Origin: Ornithodoros turicata | Lineage: Eukaryota > Arthropoda > Arachnida > Ixodida > Argasidae | Length of the DNA stretch: 64,000 bases | Direction: 5' to 3' | Assembly (NCBI RefSeq): GCF_037126465.1 | Contig: NC_088206.1 | Span: 55,160,841 to 55,224,840, forward strand | In this document: positions 21,511 through 31,885 of the stretch, in pieces | Numbering within the stretch: the stretch's first letter is position 1 | Layout of the letters: each line of letters begins with the position of its first letter | Notes under the pieces: model-generated | The model's input: only the letters and a program-made list of their open reading frames with translations | What the model was told of the DNA's origin: nothing | Databases searched by the model: none | Translations under genes and position numbers: made by a program

Positions 21511-22387
21511 CAGAGTGTCCCAGAAAACGTGTCATTGAATTATAATAAAAAAACTACACCACCTAGAGTCATGGGGTCAATGGCATTTGTTCTTACTGGG
21601 TTTTTGCCACCTCCTCATGTGAATGTCGTGTAACGTAAGTTTAATTATGTAAATTTTTGCGAGCTTAAGTCGGAAATTTGCCTAGTAAAGGTCACTTTTT
21701 TACCCCACCAATGTGAAGAGCGTGTCTAATTTAGTCAAATTAATGATAATTTACAGGGATATTCAGGGGCTATCCCATCGGACAAAATAGCAGAACATCA
21801 TGCTCTACGGAGGTCGCACAGAATAGCGCACGATGAATTTTTCAGCGCAATCTTTGTCAGTCCGACGAAAGGAGGTTGGAAACCCAGCCCTCCCCGACAT
21901 CGCAGAAAGAGATAAAACAGGCACGGCTTATCACGTCCGACTTTCGCTGGGATAATGGTTTCCCTCTCCGAATTTTAGGAACTGTTACTTTTTTTACTAT
22001 CACTCTGTAGGCTGGCTTCGGAACCTCCTTTCGTCGCACTGAGAGCGATTGCGCTCAAAAAGTCATCGCGCGCTATGGTCCGGTGCTCCGAAAAGCATGA
22101 TACTCGGCTATTTTTTCCGATGGGATAGCTCGTGAATATCACTGTGAATTATCATGAATTTGAGTGAATTCGGCACGCTCTTCATATTGGTGGGGTAAAA
22201 AAGTGACCTTTACTTGGCAAATTTCCGAGTTCAGTTCGCAAATATTTACATAATTAAACTCGGAGTACATGACATTCACATTAGGAGGTGGCAAAAACCT
22301 AATAAGAACAAATGCTGTTGACTGCATGATTCTAGGTGGCGTAGTTTTTTTATTATAATTTAATGACACGTTTTCTGGGACACCCTG
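21511..22387. mobile_element. Large foldback element (877 bp, arms about 370 bp)
   Basis: CAGAGTGTCCCAGAAAACGT at 21511 is mirrored at 22387. The complementarity continues inward for about 370 bp on each side (for example CGACGAAAGGAGGTT near 21868 against AACCTCCTTTCGTCG near 22022), leaving a spacer of about 120 bp. TA precedes the element. There is no coding sequence. A transcript through it would form a very long hairpin. Confidence 0.75.
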
Positions 22388-22664
22388 TTGAGCCTTTTGC
22401 CAGACTCCTCCTTCAACATTCTACAGGTGTACGAAGAAATCTGGAGCGGAGGTCCAATTCCGCAGTTACCCGGTAAAGAAATCTCAATTGAATGATGGCT
22501 GTTGAAGTTATCCTCCCATAATTCCCCTTTCCCTCGCCTTTCCTCCTCTCCCTTTAACCTCTCCCGTGACCGGTATCTTTCACGGTGAAAAGCGGCAACC
22601 CTAATTGGAATGAAATAATCCTGCAGATACCGGAAAGGAAACCGAGAATGAGCAAAGCTGCACC

Positions 22665-22799
22665 TTACGCCTTTTTGTAGCAATTTGGATATATGGTAAT
22701 TGCTTTTGCCACCCTGTTACACCCTTTATCAGACGCTATGTTGACCTAGGTGGTAACTATCGAAGTTACCACCTTTTCACACCCGTTTTTCTTAGAGTG
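22665..22799. mobile_element. MITE family A, copy 4 (right half only)
   Basis: From TTACGCCTTTTTGTAGCAAT to the terminal CTTAGAGTG this matches the last about 135 bp of the family-A copies at 8145 and 21096. The left half is missing. Confidence 0.7.
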
Positions 22800-23089
22800 T
22801 AGTCCGCCAACACTTTGTCAAACAATAATTGATGTCAATTGTCAAATAATCGACATTTTTGACAAACAAATAAACCAAATAAATAAATGATATTTCTGAA
22901 TGATTTATACGCGTCGAACGTGGACAAATTTTAACAATGTATTATTAATGTTTGTAGTTAACTGACCATTGGTTTGGAGATAGAACAGTTTTAGTTTATT
23001 TACTACATCACCATTACTTATTTGTTGTGGTTAGTTTATTTACTTTGCGCCTATGTGCAAATGAATCTAAATTTGTTTTTTCCAACATA

Positions 23090-23815
23090 CGAGGGGTGTT
23101 CAAGTCAAACCGGGATTTTTCATTTTTCGCAAAAGTAAAATGAAGTTACAGGCGAGAAATTAGTTTTATTTTTCAACGTAATCTCCAGCTGCACTAATTC
23201 ACTTGTCCCAGCGTTTCACGAGGGCTTGGATGCCAGCAGCATAGAAATCCTTACCGGCGCGTAGCAGCCATGATCGGACCGCATTCTTGACCTCTTCGTC
23301 GCAGCTGAAGTGGCGGGCCCCAAGGAACGCCTTCAATGGCCCGAAGAGATGGAAATCGCTGGGGGCGAGGTCTGGACTGTAAGGGGGATGTGGCAGCAAC
23401 TCCCAGCCAAGTTCCTGTAAGGTGCGTGTCGTGAGATGCGCGGTATGCGGGCGTGCATTATCCTGTAGGAGGAAGACTCCTTTGGTGATGAGGCCCGGCC
23501 GCTTTTGCTACAGCGCCTTATGCACATCCCTGAGAACCTGGCAGTAATATGCACTATTGATGGTGGTACCACTGGGCAGAAAATCAACATGAACAACGCC
23601 AGCCTTGTCCTAGAAGACCGTGGCCATGACCTTACCCGCAGACGGGGTGCTTCGGAACTTCTTTGCAGATGGCGAGCCCGGATGCTTCCACTGTTTTGAT
23701 GCGCGTTTAGACTCAGGAGTGAAATGGTGCACCCACGTTTCATCGCACGTGATGATCCGATCAAGGAACGGCTGTCCTTCAGTGTCGAAACGGTATACCT
23801 TAGCTCTTGGGTGAT
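23090..23815 (-). pseudogene. Mariner transposase, C-terminal half, decayed
   Basis: Read on the minus strand it gives CDETWVHHF (first catalytic Asp), LLQDNARPHTAH (second Asp) and YSPDLAPSDFHLF (third Asp): the DD34D catalytic triad of mariner transposases. It ends with WDKCISAAGDY near 23180. Two in-frame TAG codons (near 23610 and 23517) break it. The element end at 23090 carries ACGAGGGGTGTTCAAGTCAA, preceded by TA. The DNA-binding N-terminal half is absent: sequence stops matching near 23815, where an unrelated segment begins that is also found at 54005-54590. The copy at 53443-53950 holds the complementary N-terminal half. Confidence 0.85.
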
Positions 23816-24071
23816 TTAACGGGTTTAATAGATGTAATATTGTTCTTCTACGCTTCGTAATTCTATTTACAATTTATTGTTCAATTCTTCTCCTTCATAA
23901 CTTGTGCAGCGTTAATACAAAAACGCACTATTTCTCGTATTCGGCCGAGTAGACGCACCGCCGTCCAGATACCTCTATCCATCGTTCCGTCATCTGAAGA
24001 ATTGTAGCACCCAATCAGACGACAACGCGGAGGTACACATAACGTTATTCTGCTTTACCCTCTTCAAGATG

Positions 24072-24191
24072 ATGGTGGTGGTGGTGGTGGTGGGTGGTGG
24101 AAGGGCTTGCCGTTGTCGGCCTCACGTAGGTGGGCAACGTCACGACTGACGCCCTGGGGGAATGTGCGTCCTGGGCCGACTTCTAAGGGAA
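24072..24191 (+). mobile_element. Retroposon (SINE-like) insertion with 10-bp target-site duplication
   Basis: CTTCAAGATG occurs at 24062-24071 and again at 24192-24201, with 120 bp between. The paralogous segment at 54253-54262 has CTTCAAGATG once and nothing inserted. The insert starts with a GGT repeat (24072-24099) and contains GGCTTGCCGTTGTCGGCCTC and GGCCGACTTCTAAGG. It belongs to the same family as blocks at 3995, 9000, 19345 and 61300. Confidence 0.85.
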
Positions 24192-24201
24192 CTTCAAGAT
24201 G

Positions 24202-24415
24202 AACTTCATTACATGGCACGCTCCTAGCCAACCATCATTCCGAATAACAAAGTTCTCGTCTCTGATTTGTTGAAGAAGGGAGGGGTAGCCCATTTTGTAG
24301 CAGTGCATAATAGATACATAATAGGCTCCGGCTCTCGCTATCAACAAATCATGGACGAGAACGTTGTCATTCGGGAATATGGTTGTCTAGGAGCGTGCTA
24401 TGTGTTGAAGGTACG
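24202..24415. mobile_element. Family-B-like foldback MITE (diverged)
   Basis: Left half AACTTCATTACATGGCACGC...CTGATTTGTTGAAG and right half CAACAAATCATGGACGAGAA...GAGCGTGCTATGTGTTGAAG are inverted copies. A closer relative is at 54263-54473. The outer CACTCTTAAAA ends are absent. Confidence 0.65.
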
Positions 24416-24525
24416 CACCTATCAAATTCACCTATACAAAAGGTTTCACAGACAACACGTTGAAATCGCCGTTTGGAGCCGACACAGGGCGAGCTCGCTT
24501 GGTAGAGTTCATAGCTCATTTAAAC

Positions 24526-26386
24526 TCGCGACCTCAACCGTGCACAATGGGGATTATTTCGGAGTCGGAGGCGAACGGCGTGATAAGGACGGCGAGCGCG
24601 GCGCCATCTAGAATCGCAAAAATCATAAATCGGAGTTGCTCCCCGACTGGTATGGCCTCTTAAGTGAAAATAAAGACGAGGAGTGTTTGCTGACACAGTG
24701 CTCTTGTCTATATTGCAGGTTGGAAGACAACTCTCCTAAAGCGGTAAGTGCTATGTTTATGTTCAGAATATATTTAATAAACATTCGGAAACGCCATAGT
24801 ACATCATTCACGTGCGTGACATTACGATACGATAAGAGCAGCACTAACACTGATACAACACTACTGACAATACTACGAGAATTATATTTATTTCTACTTA
24901 CTTCGAATTTAATTATGTACAATAATCGTTCGTAAATAATGTTTCAAGTACCAGGCTGATCGATAGTAAAGCATTTCCGTACAAGTGTGCCGATTTCTCT
25001 TCTTCGTTATGCACTGCACAAGATGTGCATCCCAAACAGCTACATTGAAGTCTGCTCCAGACCGCTTGGACAATAGAACCTTCGATATAGTCAAGGTGCT
25101 GGGTGTATGGGAACCCAGGAAGAGAGATGCGGCGGTATCAGCGCTTGTCAACTTCATAGTGAGCAGTGATATGGAATCTGTATTTTAGGACCGCATTCTA
25201 GGCATGTGTCGTCGAGTCCCCCGTTCCTGTCAGTCCCTCGCAATTTATTTCACTTCTAGGGGATGCAACTATACGCATGTGCACGTACAGTTCGGTGACC
25301 GGGAGGGGTGATGTTTTTCTATTTTTGTGTTTTTATCTTTTCATTTCTCTTTTTCCTTTCATTTAGGGGGTCTTTGTGGGAGTAGCAGAATAGACGATTT
25401 TAGAAAGATGCGCGCGCCACCAAGCGCGCGGCGCAAAGCAGCATGGGAACTGAGCGACACTGCTCCGTCTATGGCGGGCTTCTAGCACGCCATACTCCGT
25501 CGTCTGCTTACCCCGGCTGACGCTGCTGCTCCCCACACCGGGAATGTTGTTGTTCTTCTTCTACCTCCGCTTCTCACTGTCTCGTAATCCTTCAAGGCGC
25601 TATAAGTTCCCATGAGCCCCTGCTTGCCTCAGGTGGCTTTTGTGAAAAAGGTCTATTCATCAGGTGACGAATTCAATATCTTCATTTTTTTTTCTATAAT
25701 CAAACTCCTCTCTTCTTCATCTTCTTTACTACGTAAATGTATCTGCTCCTTCCGTCCGACAAACACACGAGAGAGCCCTAAGCTGTCAAACAGGATACGC
25801 TAAAGTATGTTTCATTAACGCACAAAGAAGGATGCTTACACTTGTGAACGGCGAGCCTGCATCGTACAAGTTTCGCGTCTGTTCCATTGGTATTTCATCT
25901 GTTCATATTCGGCAGCTTATCCGAGGTACTTAGGTACCCCGCACTCTTAAAACACATAACATAACATAACATCCTGATCCACATAACATCCTGATGGCCA
26001 ACCATTGCAAAGAAATGATCTCGTTATCACACCTGGAAAGCACGAGGCGTAAACCTTTTATGACAATTCCGGCATACTTCATAGTATCACAAAAAGGCGT
26101 ACCTGTGCAAGACGTAGGTCCTGTGCAAGAAGAAAAGAAACCACCGCACAATCACACCTTTCGCCTTTATCAACGCCTCTGTCATCAGCCGCCAGTCACT
26201 GAATGACGGCCTGCGCGACAAGGCCCTCGATCGGAATACGCTACAAAAGTAGGTCAGCCTTTCGCGCAGTCCCTCAGCTTTTCCCTTTCCCCTCGTGCAC
26301 GTAGAATGGTCTCATTGGATGGCTCTCAAACAAGGTACCACAACAACTGCACGTGACGTCTACGTTCCTTCAACGTTTTCACCATA
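24526..26386. other. Non-coding stretch, one possible small exon and a degenerate MITE
   Basis: A 25-base block (GTTGGAAGACAACTCTCCTA..., about 24719-24743) is preceded by a pyrimidine-containing ATTGCAG and followed by GTAAGT, a possible splice context, but no partner exon is identifiable. A degenerate family-B-like foldback lies near 25941-26105. T-rich and CGCG-rich tracts occur near 25310-25440. No gene is supported. Confidence 0.35.
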
Positions 26387-26634
26387 CACTCTTAAAAATG
26401 AACTTCACCACATAGCACGCTCCTAGCCAACCGTAATCTCGAATGATATCGTTATCTACCTTGATTTGTTGAAAACGGAAGGCGTACGCCTTTTTTGTGA
26501 CAATTATGAAAAGCACAAGTGTCACAAAAAAGCATACGCCTCTCGTTTTCTACAAATCATGTGAGAGAACGATGTCACTCGGGATGATGGTTGGCTTGGA
26601 GCGTGCTACGTGGTGAAGTTCATTTTTAAGAGTG
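26387..26634. mobile_element. MITE family B, copy 3
   Basis: 248 bp, ends CACTCTTAAAAATGAACTTC and its complement, TA at 26385-26386 and 26635-26636. The interior is a near-palindrome as in the copy at 2432. It is immediately followed by copy 4, which shares its right-hand TA. Confidence 0.85.
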
Positions 26635-26636
26635 TA

Positions 26637-26802
26637 CACTCTTAAAAATGAACTTCACCACATAGCACGCTCCTAGCCACCCGTAATCTCGAATGATATC
26701 GTTATCTACCTTGATTTGTTGACACCAGGGCAGATGACGATATCGTTCGAGATTGTGGTTGGCTAGGAGCGTGCTATGAGGTGAAGTTCATTTCTAAGAG
26801 TG
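26637..26802. mobile_element. MITE family B, copy 4 (internally deleted)
   Basis: Same termini as copy 3, TA at 26635-26636 and 26803-26804. It is 166 bp rather than about 248. The central hairpin region (the GGCGTACGCC blocks) is missing after TTGATTTGTTGA. Confidence 0.85.
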
Positions 26803-26804
26803 TA

Positions 26805-27912
26805 GTGTTGTGGCCCGTCTGGGAATACCCCCATTTTGCTGCTTTCTGGGTGGAGAGACGCTTTGTCACGTGCTTTCTCCAACATTTTCTTTCTCTCATA
26901 CGCAGAGACGTACCGTCGTAGCGTATGAAACTGTGTTGGTCCTTTCCGCTTCGCCTCGATAGTGGCGGAGCCAAGAGTTCCGCAAACGCAAATTCTGCCG
27001 GTTCGCGCGGCGACTGATTTTCGGCAAAACAAAGAAAAACACACACACACGTGATTTTCATTGGAATAGTGTGTTACAGGTACGGGCAGGCTTCCGAATT
27101 CAGAAAGAAAACTTTTACTTTTGCTTGGCCATTTTTCGAGTTTAATTATGCAAAATAGCTTAATTAATACGTGAGACAAACGGAAACGGACTCAATTTGG
27201 GGCAAAAGTCTTTATGAGTGTATTCCAAGTAGTTTTATCATTTTGAAGTGACACCTATTTTCAGGAATTTAGTGACATCCTCTCGTGAAACGCCCTGTAT
27301 ATTTACGTGTGCAGATTCGGAACTATTCGAATATATGCAGTTCGAATATTCGCACACGCCTAACGCATAATATCTCTCCCCACATTTCAGACGTTTCACG
27401 TATTGCACGTTCACCCTCCACATATCTAAAGCAGGGAACGCGCTCTGTTGTGCCTAGATGGTGTACAAACGCGGCAATTGCCACAGTCTGAGTGGCTGGC
27501 AAACAAACAGAATTGCGCGCGGCCGCTCAATTTCACTTGGTGGTGCAACGGAAGTCGAATCAAACGACCAACGATACGCTGCTCTCTGAGGAAAGTTGTT
27601 GAAACGATTCTAACGTCATTCCAGCGATCCCTGCTTTCAACGAAGACACACAAAAGTGCATATTTACGAAACTGAATGCGAAGGAAAGGCGACGCAAACA
27701 AAACAGAAACATGCTTGATTGAGTTTCGCCTCCCATCTTTTTGTTGGCTCTTCTGTTCATTTTCGCGGCAGTCGTTGGTTTCGCAAGCAGATATGTCGGA
27801 AAGCACGCGAAAATGCGCAGAATTCGTTCCATTTAACGGGAGGTTGGTATCTTTACTGTGCATACTATCAAAAACTGCTAAATACTACAATCGGACAAAA
27901 AAAAAAAGAACA
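26805..27912. other. Non-coding stretch, nothing firmly recognised
   Basis: Open frames up to 145 codons (27426-27863, minus) overlap other frames and carry no domain. Near 27320-27350 there are inverted TTCGAATA motifs. ACGCCCTGTA near 27290 resembles the right end of a CAGGG-type TIR element, but a left end was not located. Confidence 0.35.
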
Positions 27913-28150
27913 AGAAACAACAACAACAACAACTTTATTGCGAGATGATGAATGGGGAGCTTCATCGCCAGGGGCGATACTCTACCCCATTGCTGGTGGT
28001 GATGCGGGGAATGAAATAATGAGCCCCTTCACAATAAGGATCGAAGTCCTATGATGTCCAGAAAGGTGAAGAGTGCTTTTAGGGCAGAACGTTGGTGGGC
28101 TGGATGTGGCCAGGGACCAAGGACATTGTATGAAAAAAAGTAAATGGGGG
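27913..28150 (-). repeat. Retroposon tail family 1, antisense, CAA-repeat end
   Basis: (CAA)n, then CTTTATTGCGAGATGATGAA, GGGGAGCTTCATCGCC and GGGCGATACTCTACCCCATT. Read on the minus strand it is a conserved block ending in a TTG-triplet repeat, as in the 3' ends of some non-LTR elements. A diverged relative follows at about 28250-28425. Confidence 0.55.
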
Positions 28151-28249
28151 AGGAATTGACAGAAATTCATCTAGACAGCAATTCTTTCTCATATTTGCCT
28201 CTGGACCTGGAATTTACTGCCTAGTACTGCAAACACCGTAAACCCTCGT

Positions 28250-28425
28250 TATAACAGCGACAACAACTACTACATGAATGATGATGGGATGACGTGTTTC
28301 ACCGCAACAATTGCGATAGCATACCTCAGCGCCCTCGTTATAAACAAATAAAAATATATAAATTCATGATTATGAATGGGGAAATTCGCCACATTAGGTG
28401 CGGCCCACTATACCCCAAGGCACAA
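28250..28425 (-). repeat. Retroposon tail family 1, second diverged copy
   Basis: ACAACAACTACTACATGAAT and later TGATTATGAATGGGGAAATT with GCCCACTATACCCCAAGG follow the same order as the copy at 27913-28150. The first part also matches the window start at 35-110. Confidence 0.5.
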
Positions 28426-28494
28426 TGGACGTTATAACCAATTCGTTATAATTTGTATATAATGTATATAATTCGTTAAAACGAAGTCAACAGG

Positions 28495-28720
28495 ACTCAG
28501 CAAAATTCGACATAAGTGAGGTGAGCAACACATCCTTCAGCTTGAGGAAAAACTCGTTAAAACAGACAGAGGACAGAGAACCATACTTGTTCTTTTGTCA
28601 ACCAGCTTGTCTTGTCTGTCTCTTTTAAGGTGTCCTAACGCGTTCTTTGTCCTCTGTCTGTTTTAACGCGTTTTTCCTGAAGCTCAAGGATATGTTGCCA
28701 CAGTTACGCTATAGCTCACT
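28495..28720. repeat. Inverted repeat with about 75-bp arms
   Basis: GAGCAACACATCCTTCAGCT...AACAGACAGAGGACAGAGAA on the left is complementary to TTCTTTGTCCTCTGTCTGTT...GAAGCTCAAGGATATGTTGC on the right, with about 50 bp between. Probably a small foldback element. No flanking duplication was resolved. Confidence 0.65.
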
Positions 28721-28839
28721 TTCTTTTTAGTGTTGTGTTCATCGGTATAAGTGGCAATTCGATCACGGCGGAAGTGCTACAGAAACAGTGACAGTAGCCT
28801 TGGAAGCGCGCGGAAAGACAGCGCAATCTTATAAAAATT

Positions 28840-28905
28840 AGTTGGAGTTGGAGTTAGGAAAGAAAAATATATGGAGATTGTGGCTCCCACGATTTACAGG
28901 GGCCG
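28840..28905 (-). repeat. LINE/SINE tail family 3
   Basis: GTTGGAGTTGGAGTTAGG followed by AAAGAAAAATAT and GGAGATTGTGGCTCCCACG. Same order as at 15622-15720 and 37410-37500. Confidence 0.45.
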
Positions 28906-30160
28906 GCTCATTTAATCGCATAAGCCCTCAGAACTGTAGGGTAAGAATTTTCGTCCCTATCAGACTAATAGTTTTTTTTAGAAAATCAGAATTAAAATTT
29001 GCGGGCAACACCGTGCCGAAATAGAAACCAACTTCACGTTGCCCGTCAAGTATACGGCGGCGAAACTACATTGCATGCTCATAACACTGGGTCTAAAGCA
29101 GTGACGTAGTTGTCTCACAGTAAGTGTCGCGCCGACCGATTTTGCCTTGATTTTGACAACAAATCAAGTTTTTTTTCAGAGCGGCATATATGACGTGTGC
29201 GCTACGTTGTGAGGTATTTATAAGCAACAAGCACTTAAATGACACCACTCATGTAGGCTGCTTGCTCATTGCGTCATGGTGCCCTTAAAAATGTATTCAA
29301 GCTATCGCAATGAAACATTGTGATGAGTTCCCCCACCGCCTTTTAAGTCATCTGGACAAAGACAGGGAGGGCGAAGGAGAAAAGAGAAGCGGGGTTTCGC
29401 CGGCTCACTCTTCGCGTCAAACGGAGTCGGCTGGCAGGACACTTTAAATGATTGGGTTCAAAACGTCTGCATTTCGTTCTTCGAGACAATATGATACCTC
29501 GCATAAAGCGGTAATTTGAGAAAGGCAATTTCGTTAACCCGTGGGTTAACTGTAGTCCCTAAACTTCGAATAAGTCCCTAAATGAACTAGCGGTTGTGGC
29601 AATGCTTCTAGTCCCCAAAAAGACTAAAATGACTCCTTGTATTTTGTAGTTACTTTTCCATGTAGTACTATATTCTCCTTTTACTTTTTCATGAACTACC
29701 TCATGCCCGCGTGGTCGGCTCCAGCGGGTTGCACTTTGGTGGAAGCGTCGCTTCCATTTTATCCTTAAATTCCCTTCGTTTCATTTTGCATTTCAAAGAA
29801 CACCTCCGGAGACTACCAACACAGAATAATAGACAACACTAAAATATCAGTCATGCTTTCTTTCCCCACTCGGTCCTCCTCACTCACTCCTCCATGCCTA
29901 GTCCCTCCCCTTTTCGGCGGCATTCTTCCTTCGAATAAGGCTCAACGTAACCATTAAGCAGATATTCAATCAACGCCTGTGTTCCGACATCTTTGGGTAC
30001 AGCTGCACCTATGGAAAGCGAAAAGGGCTACATGTGGCCCAAGGAAAACGGGATGTGACCAGCGGGATGTGTGATTTATTATAACGATACCGTACGAGGC
30101 ACACTTTTTTCTTGTTCATATTGTCTTAATGATCAATGATTAACAGTTGAAGAATGTAGA
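28906..30160. other. Intergenic, nothing recognised
   Basis: Mixed sequence with no domain, RNA or clear repeat unit. Near 29546-29660 are several TAGTCCC/AGTCCCTAAA short motifs. Confidence 0.4.
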
Positions 30161-30395
30161 GGGTTGGGTCAAGATCCCCTTTGCAAAATTAACAATAAAA
30201 ATATAAAGCACTGAAAGCTTTCCTTTAATGGATACAAGCTTTCATGCAGTGGACTGCATTTCGTCAGGTACAAAAACAACAGCATTGGAGTTACAAATAT
30301 CTACACTCGAATGGCACACAGGTGAACACACGAAAAGGGAGGCTCTCCCTTTTCGTATGTTCACGTGTGTGCCATCCGAGTGTATATACCGGGTG
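30160..30395 (-). repeat. Penelope-like or similar retroelement end with a long palindrome
   Basis: An imperfect palindrome (arms 30302-30341 and 30344-30383, almost no spacer) lies next to a hammerhead-like core on the minus strand (30238-30267). This resembles the terminal regions of Penelope-like elements, which carry hammerhead ribozymes. No Penelope reverse transcriptase or GIY-YIG domain is seen nearby, so the assignment rests on the ribozyme-like core. Confidence 0.35.
30238..30267 (-). ncRNA. Candidate hammerhead ribozyme core
   Basis: On the minus strand: CTGACGA, then a 6-bp stem ATGCAG/CTGCAT with a four-base loop, then GAAA. CUGANGA - stem II - GAAA is the hammerhead catalytic core. 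The downstream GTA is a permitted cleavage triplet (NUH), with a very short stem III as in Penelope-type ribozymes. Stem I is not evident by eye, so activity is unproven. Confidence 0.35.
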
Positions 30396-31790
30396 ATTCA
30401 GTTAAATCCCCGGGCTAAATAATTCACGAACGGGTGCACCAATCGACGAACTTTCTTTTTTACAAGTATCTGTCCGATACCATCTACAAGCTGCGCACCG
30501 TGTGAATGAGTGGGAGGCGTTCATTATTTAAATAAAAATTCAAATGAGTTTCGTAAAAAAAAAAACATAACTTCCAAAGCAGGGCGCTGTCGGCATTAAA
30601 ATGAGTACTACCCCTTTTGGGGCCTTCAGTGGACACCTTTTAGAGAAAAATCTGCCACCGAAGCCGGTCATCTGTTGCAGTAATTAGTTGGTTTCAGTTT
30701 ACATATTTTTGTCGCGGCTGGTCGCAGTGAAGCACAAGAGCACGCTCTTCCACTCCCTTATCCACCAATGAATTATGTCCTTACAACAATGAATTACACC
30801 AATGAATTACGTCCTTTTGCGTCCGCGAACGGTGGCGTTCGCGAAGCTACCGTCACCGTTTTTGTGTCACTTCCGCTTTTACCGAACGATTTCCGGTCCC
30901 CTCGACTTCGTTATAACCAGGCTTTACTGTAAATACCTTTTTGCGTAATTTCGCGTGTAATCAATTAGTTTTGAGAGAAAGGAATTTTTACAAGTAGTCT
31001 TATTACGACTTTGTGTCATCCATTACCGTGTAATCCATTACTCTTTGACCAAAGGCTGGGGATTATGGGGAGTATTCATTTTAATCTCTTCCTACCGCAA
31101 GCGGCGAGCGCGACCTCCAGGGGGCGCGCTCAAAGTCGCGTTATCCGCCGGTAGTGTGGAAACAAGGAGGAAATGAAAATAAAGAGTATGACGTCACTCT
31201 GCGGGATTCCGAAAGTTTCGATCAGGTGAAACATCTGGGACAAACAATTCTCCTCCCCCAGCTCGCAGCTCATATAGCTTAGTCGTTGCTTAATTGAACC
31301 GTAATTGTTTCTCCTAAAAGTTCAAAGCGTGCAGCGACACTGCTACGAAATTTATCGCGTCACTTGTCCGTCGCTATAGTACGTCGTATCTATGTTGGTC
31401 TACGCCATCTACACTGTCAGCTGAATTGTTTGTCCCGGTTTCGGCGGCGTCTCACCACTGATTGGTCGGCTCCGGTCACCTGATCTATATGACGTGCACT
31501 ATATGTCGTCACTTCCGCTACACTTTTGTGATTCGGAAACAAAAAGGCGGTGCTCCCTCCTTAGTGTTTTTCTTTCTTTGTGTGGCAACAGCGGAATGCA
31601 TATCTGCTTTAGTGGCCATCGTTGGTCGTGATTATGCGGTATTGCGTCTTTTTAACTGTAAGTCATCAGCGCGTGGGACCTGCTTTCACAAGTAGCCGAA
31701 AGATGAAAAGCTTCATAACATTTTGATAATCAAGCTGCGAAATGGAAAGCAGACGCCAGAAAACTGGGTGCACTATGAGGCCTCTTTAAT
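30396..31790. other. Intergenic with an inverted-repeat structure
   Basis: GGGACAAACAATTC at about 31236-31249 is complementary to GAATTGTTTGTCCC at about 31423-31436, and outer parts (TATGACGTCACT, GATCAGGTGA versus TCACCTGATC, ATATGACG) also pair. This gives a foldback of roughly 31180-31500. No coding sequence is supported. Confidence 0.45.
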
Positions 31791-31794
31791 GGAT

Positions 31795-31885
31795 ATATAG
31801 TATATATACACCGGCAAACAACAATACAACAACTAAAATGTTTGACGCTTCGAAACTCATTCGAGTTTCATCATCAGAATGACGT
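31795..31885 (-). repeat. Penelope-like end fragment, antisense
   Basis: The reverse complement reads CTGATGATGAAACTCGAATG...GTCAAACATTTTAGTTGTTG...TTTGCCGGTGTATATA. The same sequence occurs in plus orientation at about 33785-33848. The two copies face each other about 2 kb apart. The hammerhead-like core suggests a Penelope-like element. Confidence 0.5.
31844..31877 (-). ncRNA. Candidate hammerhead ribozyme core (PLE-type)
   Basis: Minus strand: CTGATGA, then a perfect 7-bp hairpin GAAACTC-GAAT-GAGTTTC, then GAA and GTC. The canonical core is CUGAUGA - stem II - GAAA - (short stem III) - GUC. Here one A of GAAA is replaced (GAAGC GTC). The other copy at 33770-33803 has GAAACGTC but a degraded CUGAUGA box. 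Stem I pairing is weak by eye. Confidence 0.4.

Larger units (their letters stand above)
23820..24525. repeat. Duplicated segment, copy 1 (partner 54005-54590)
   Basis: From TTTAATAGATGTAATAT to GAGTTCATAGCTC this is highly similar to 54012-54590, in the same orientation. The only large difference is a 120-bp retroposon insertion at 24072-24191. It includes a family-B-like foldback (about 24202-24415). In both places the segment begins exactly where a mariner sequence stops. Confidence 0.8.

Noticed and set aside
24719..24743. 25-base exon with splice-like borders
   Set aside because: Splice dinucleotides alone are frequent by chance, and no neighbouring exon or protein match could be found.
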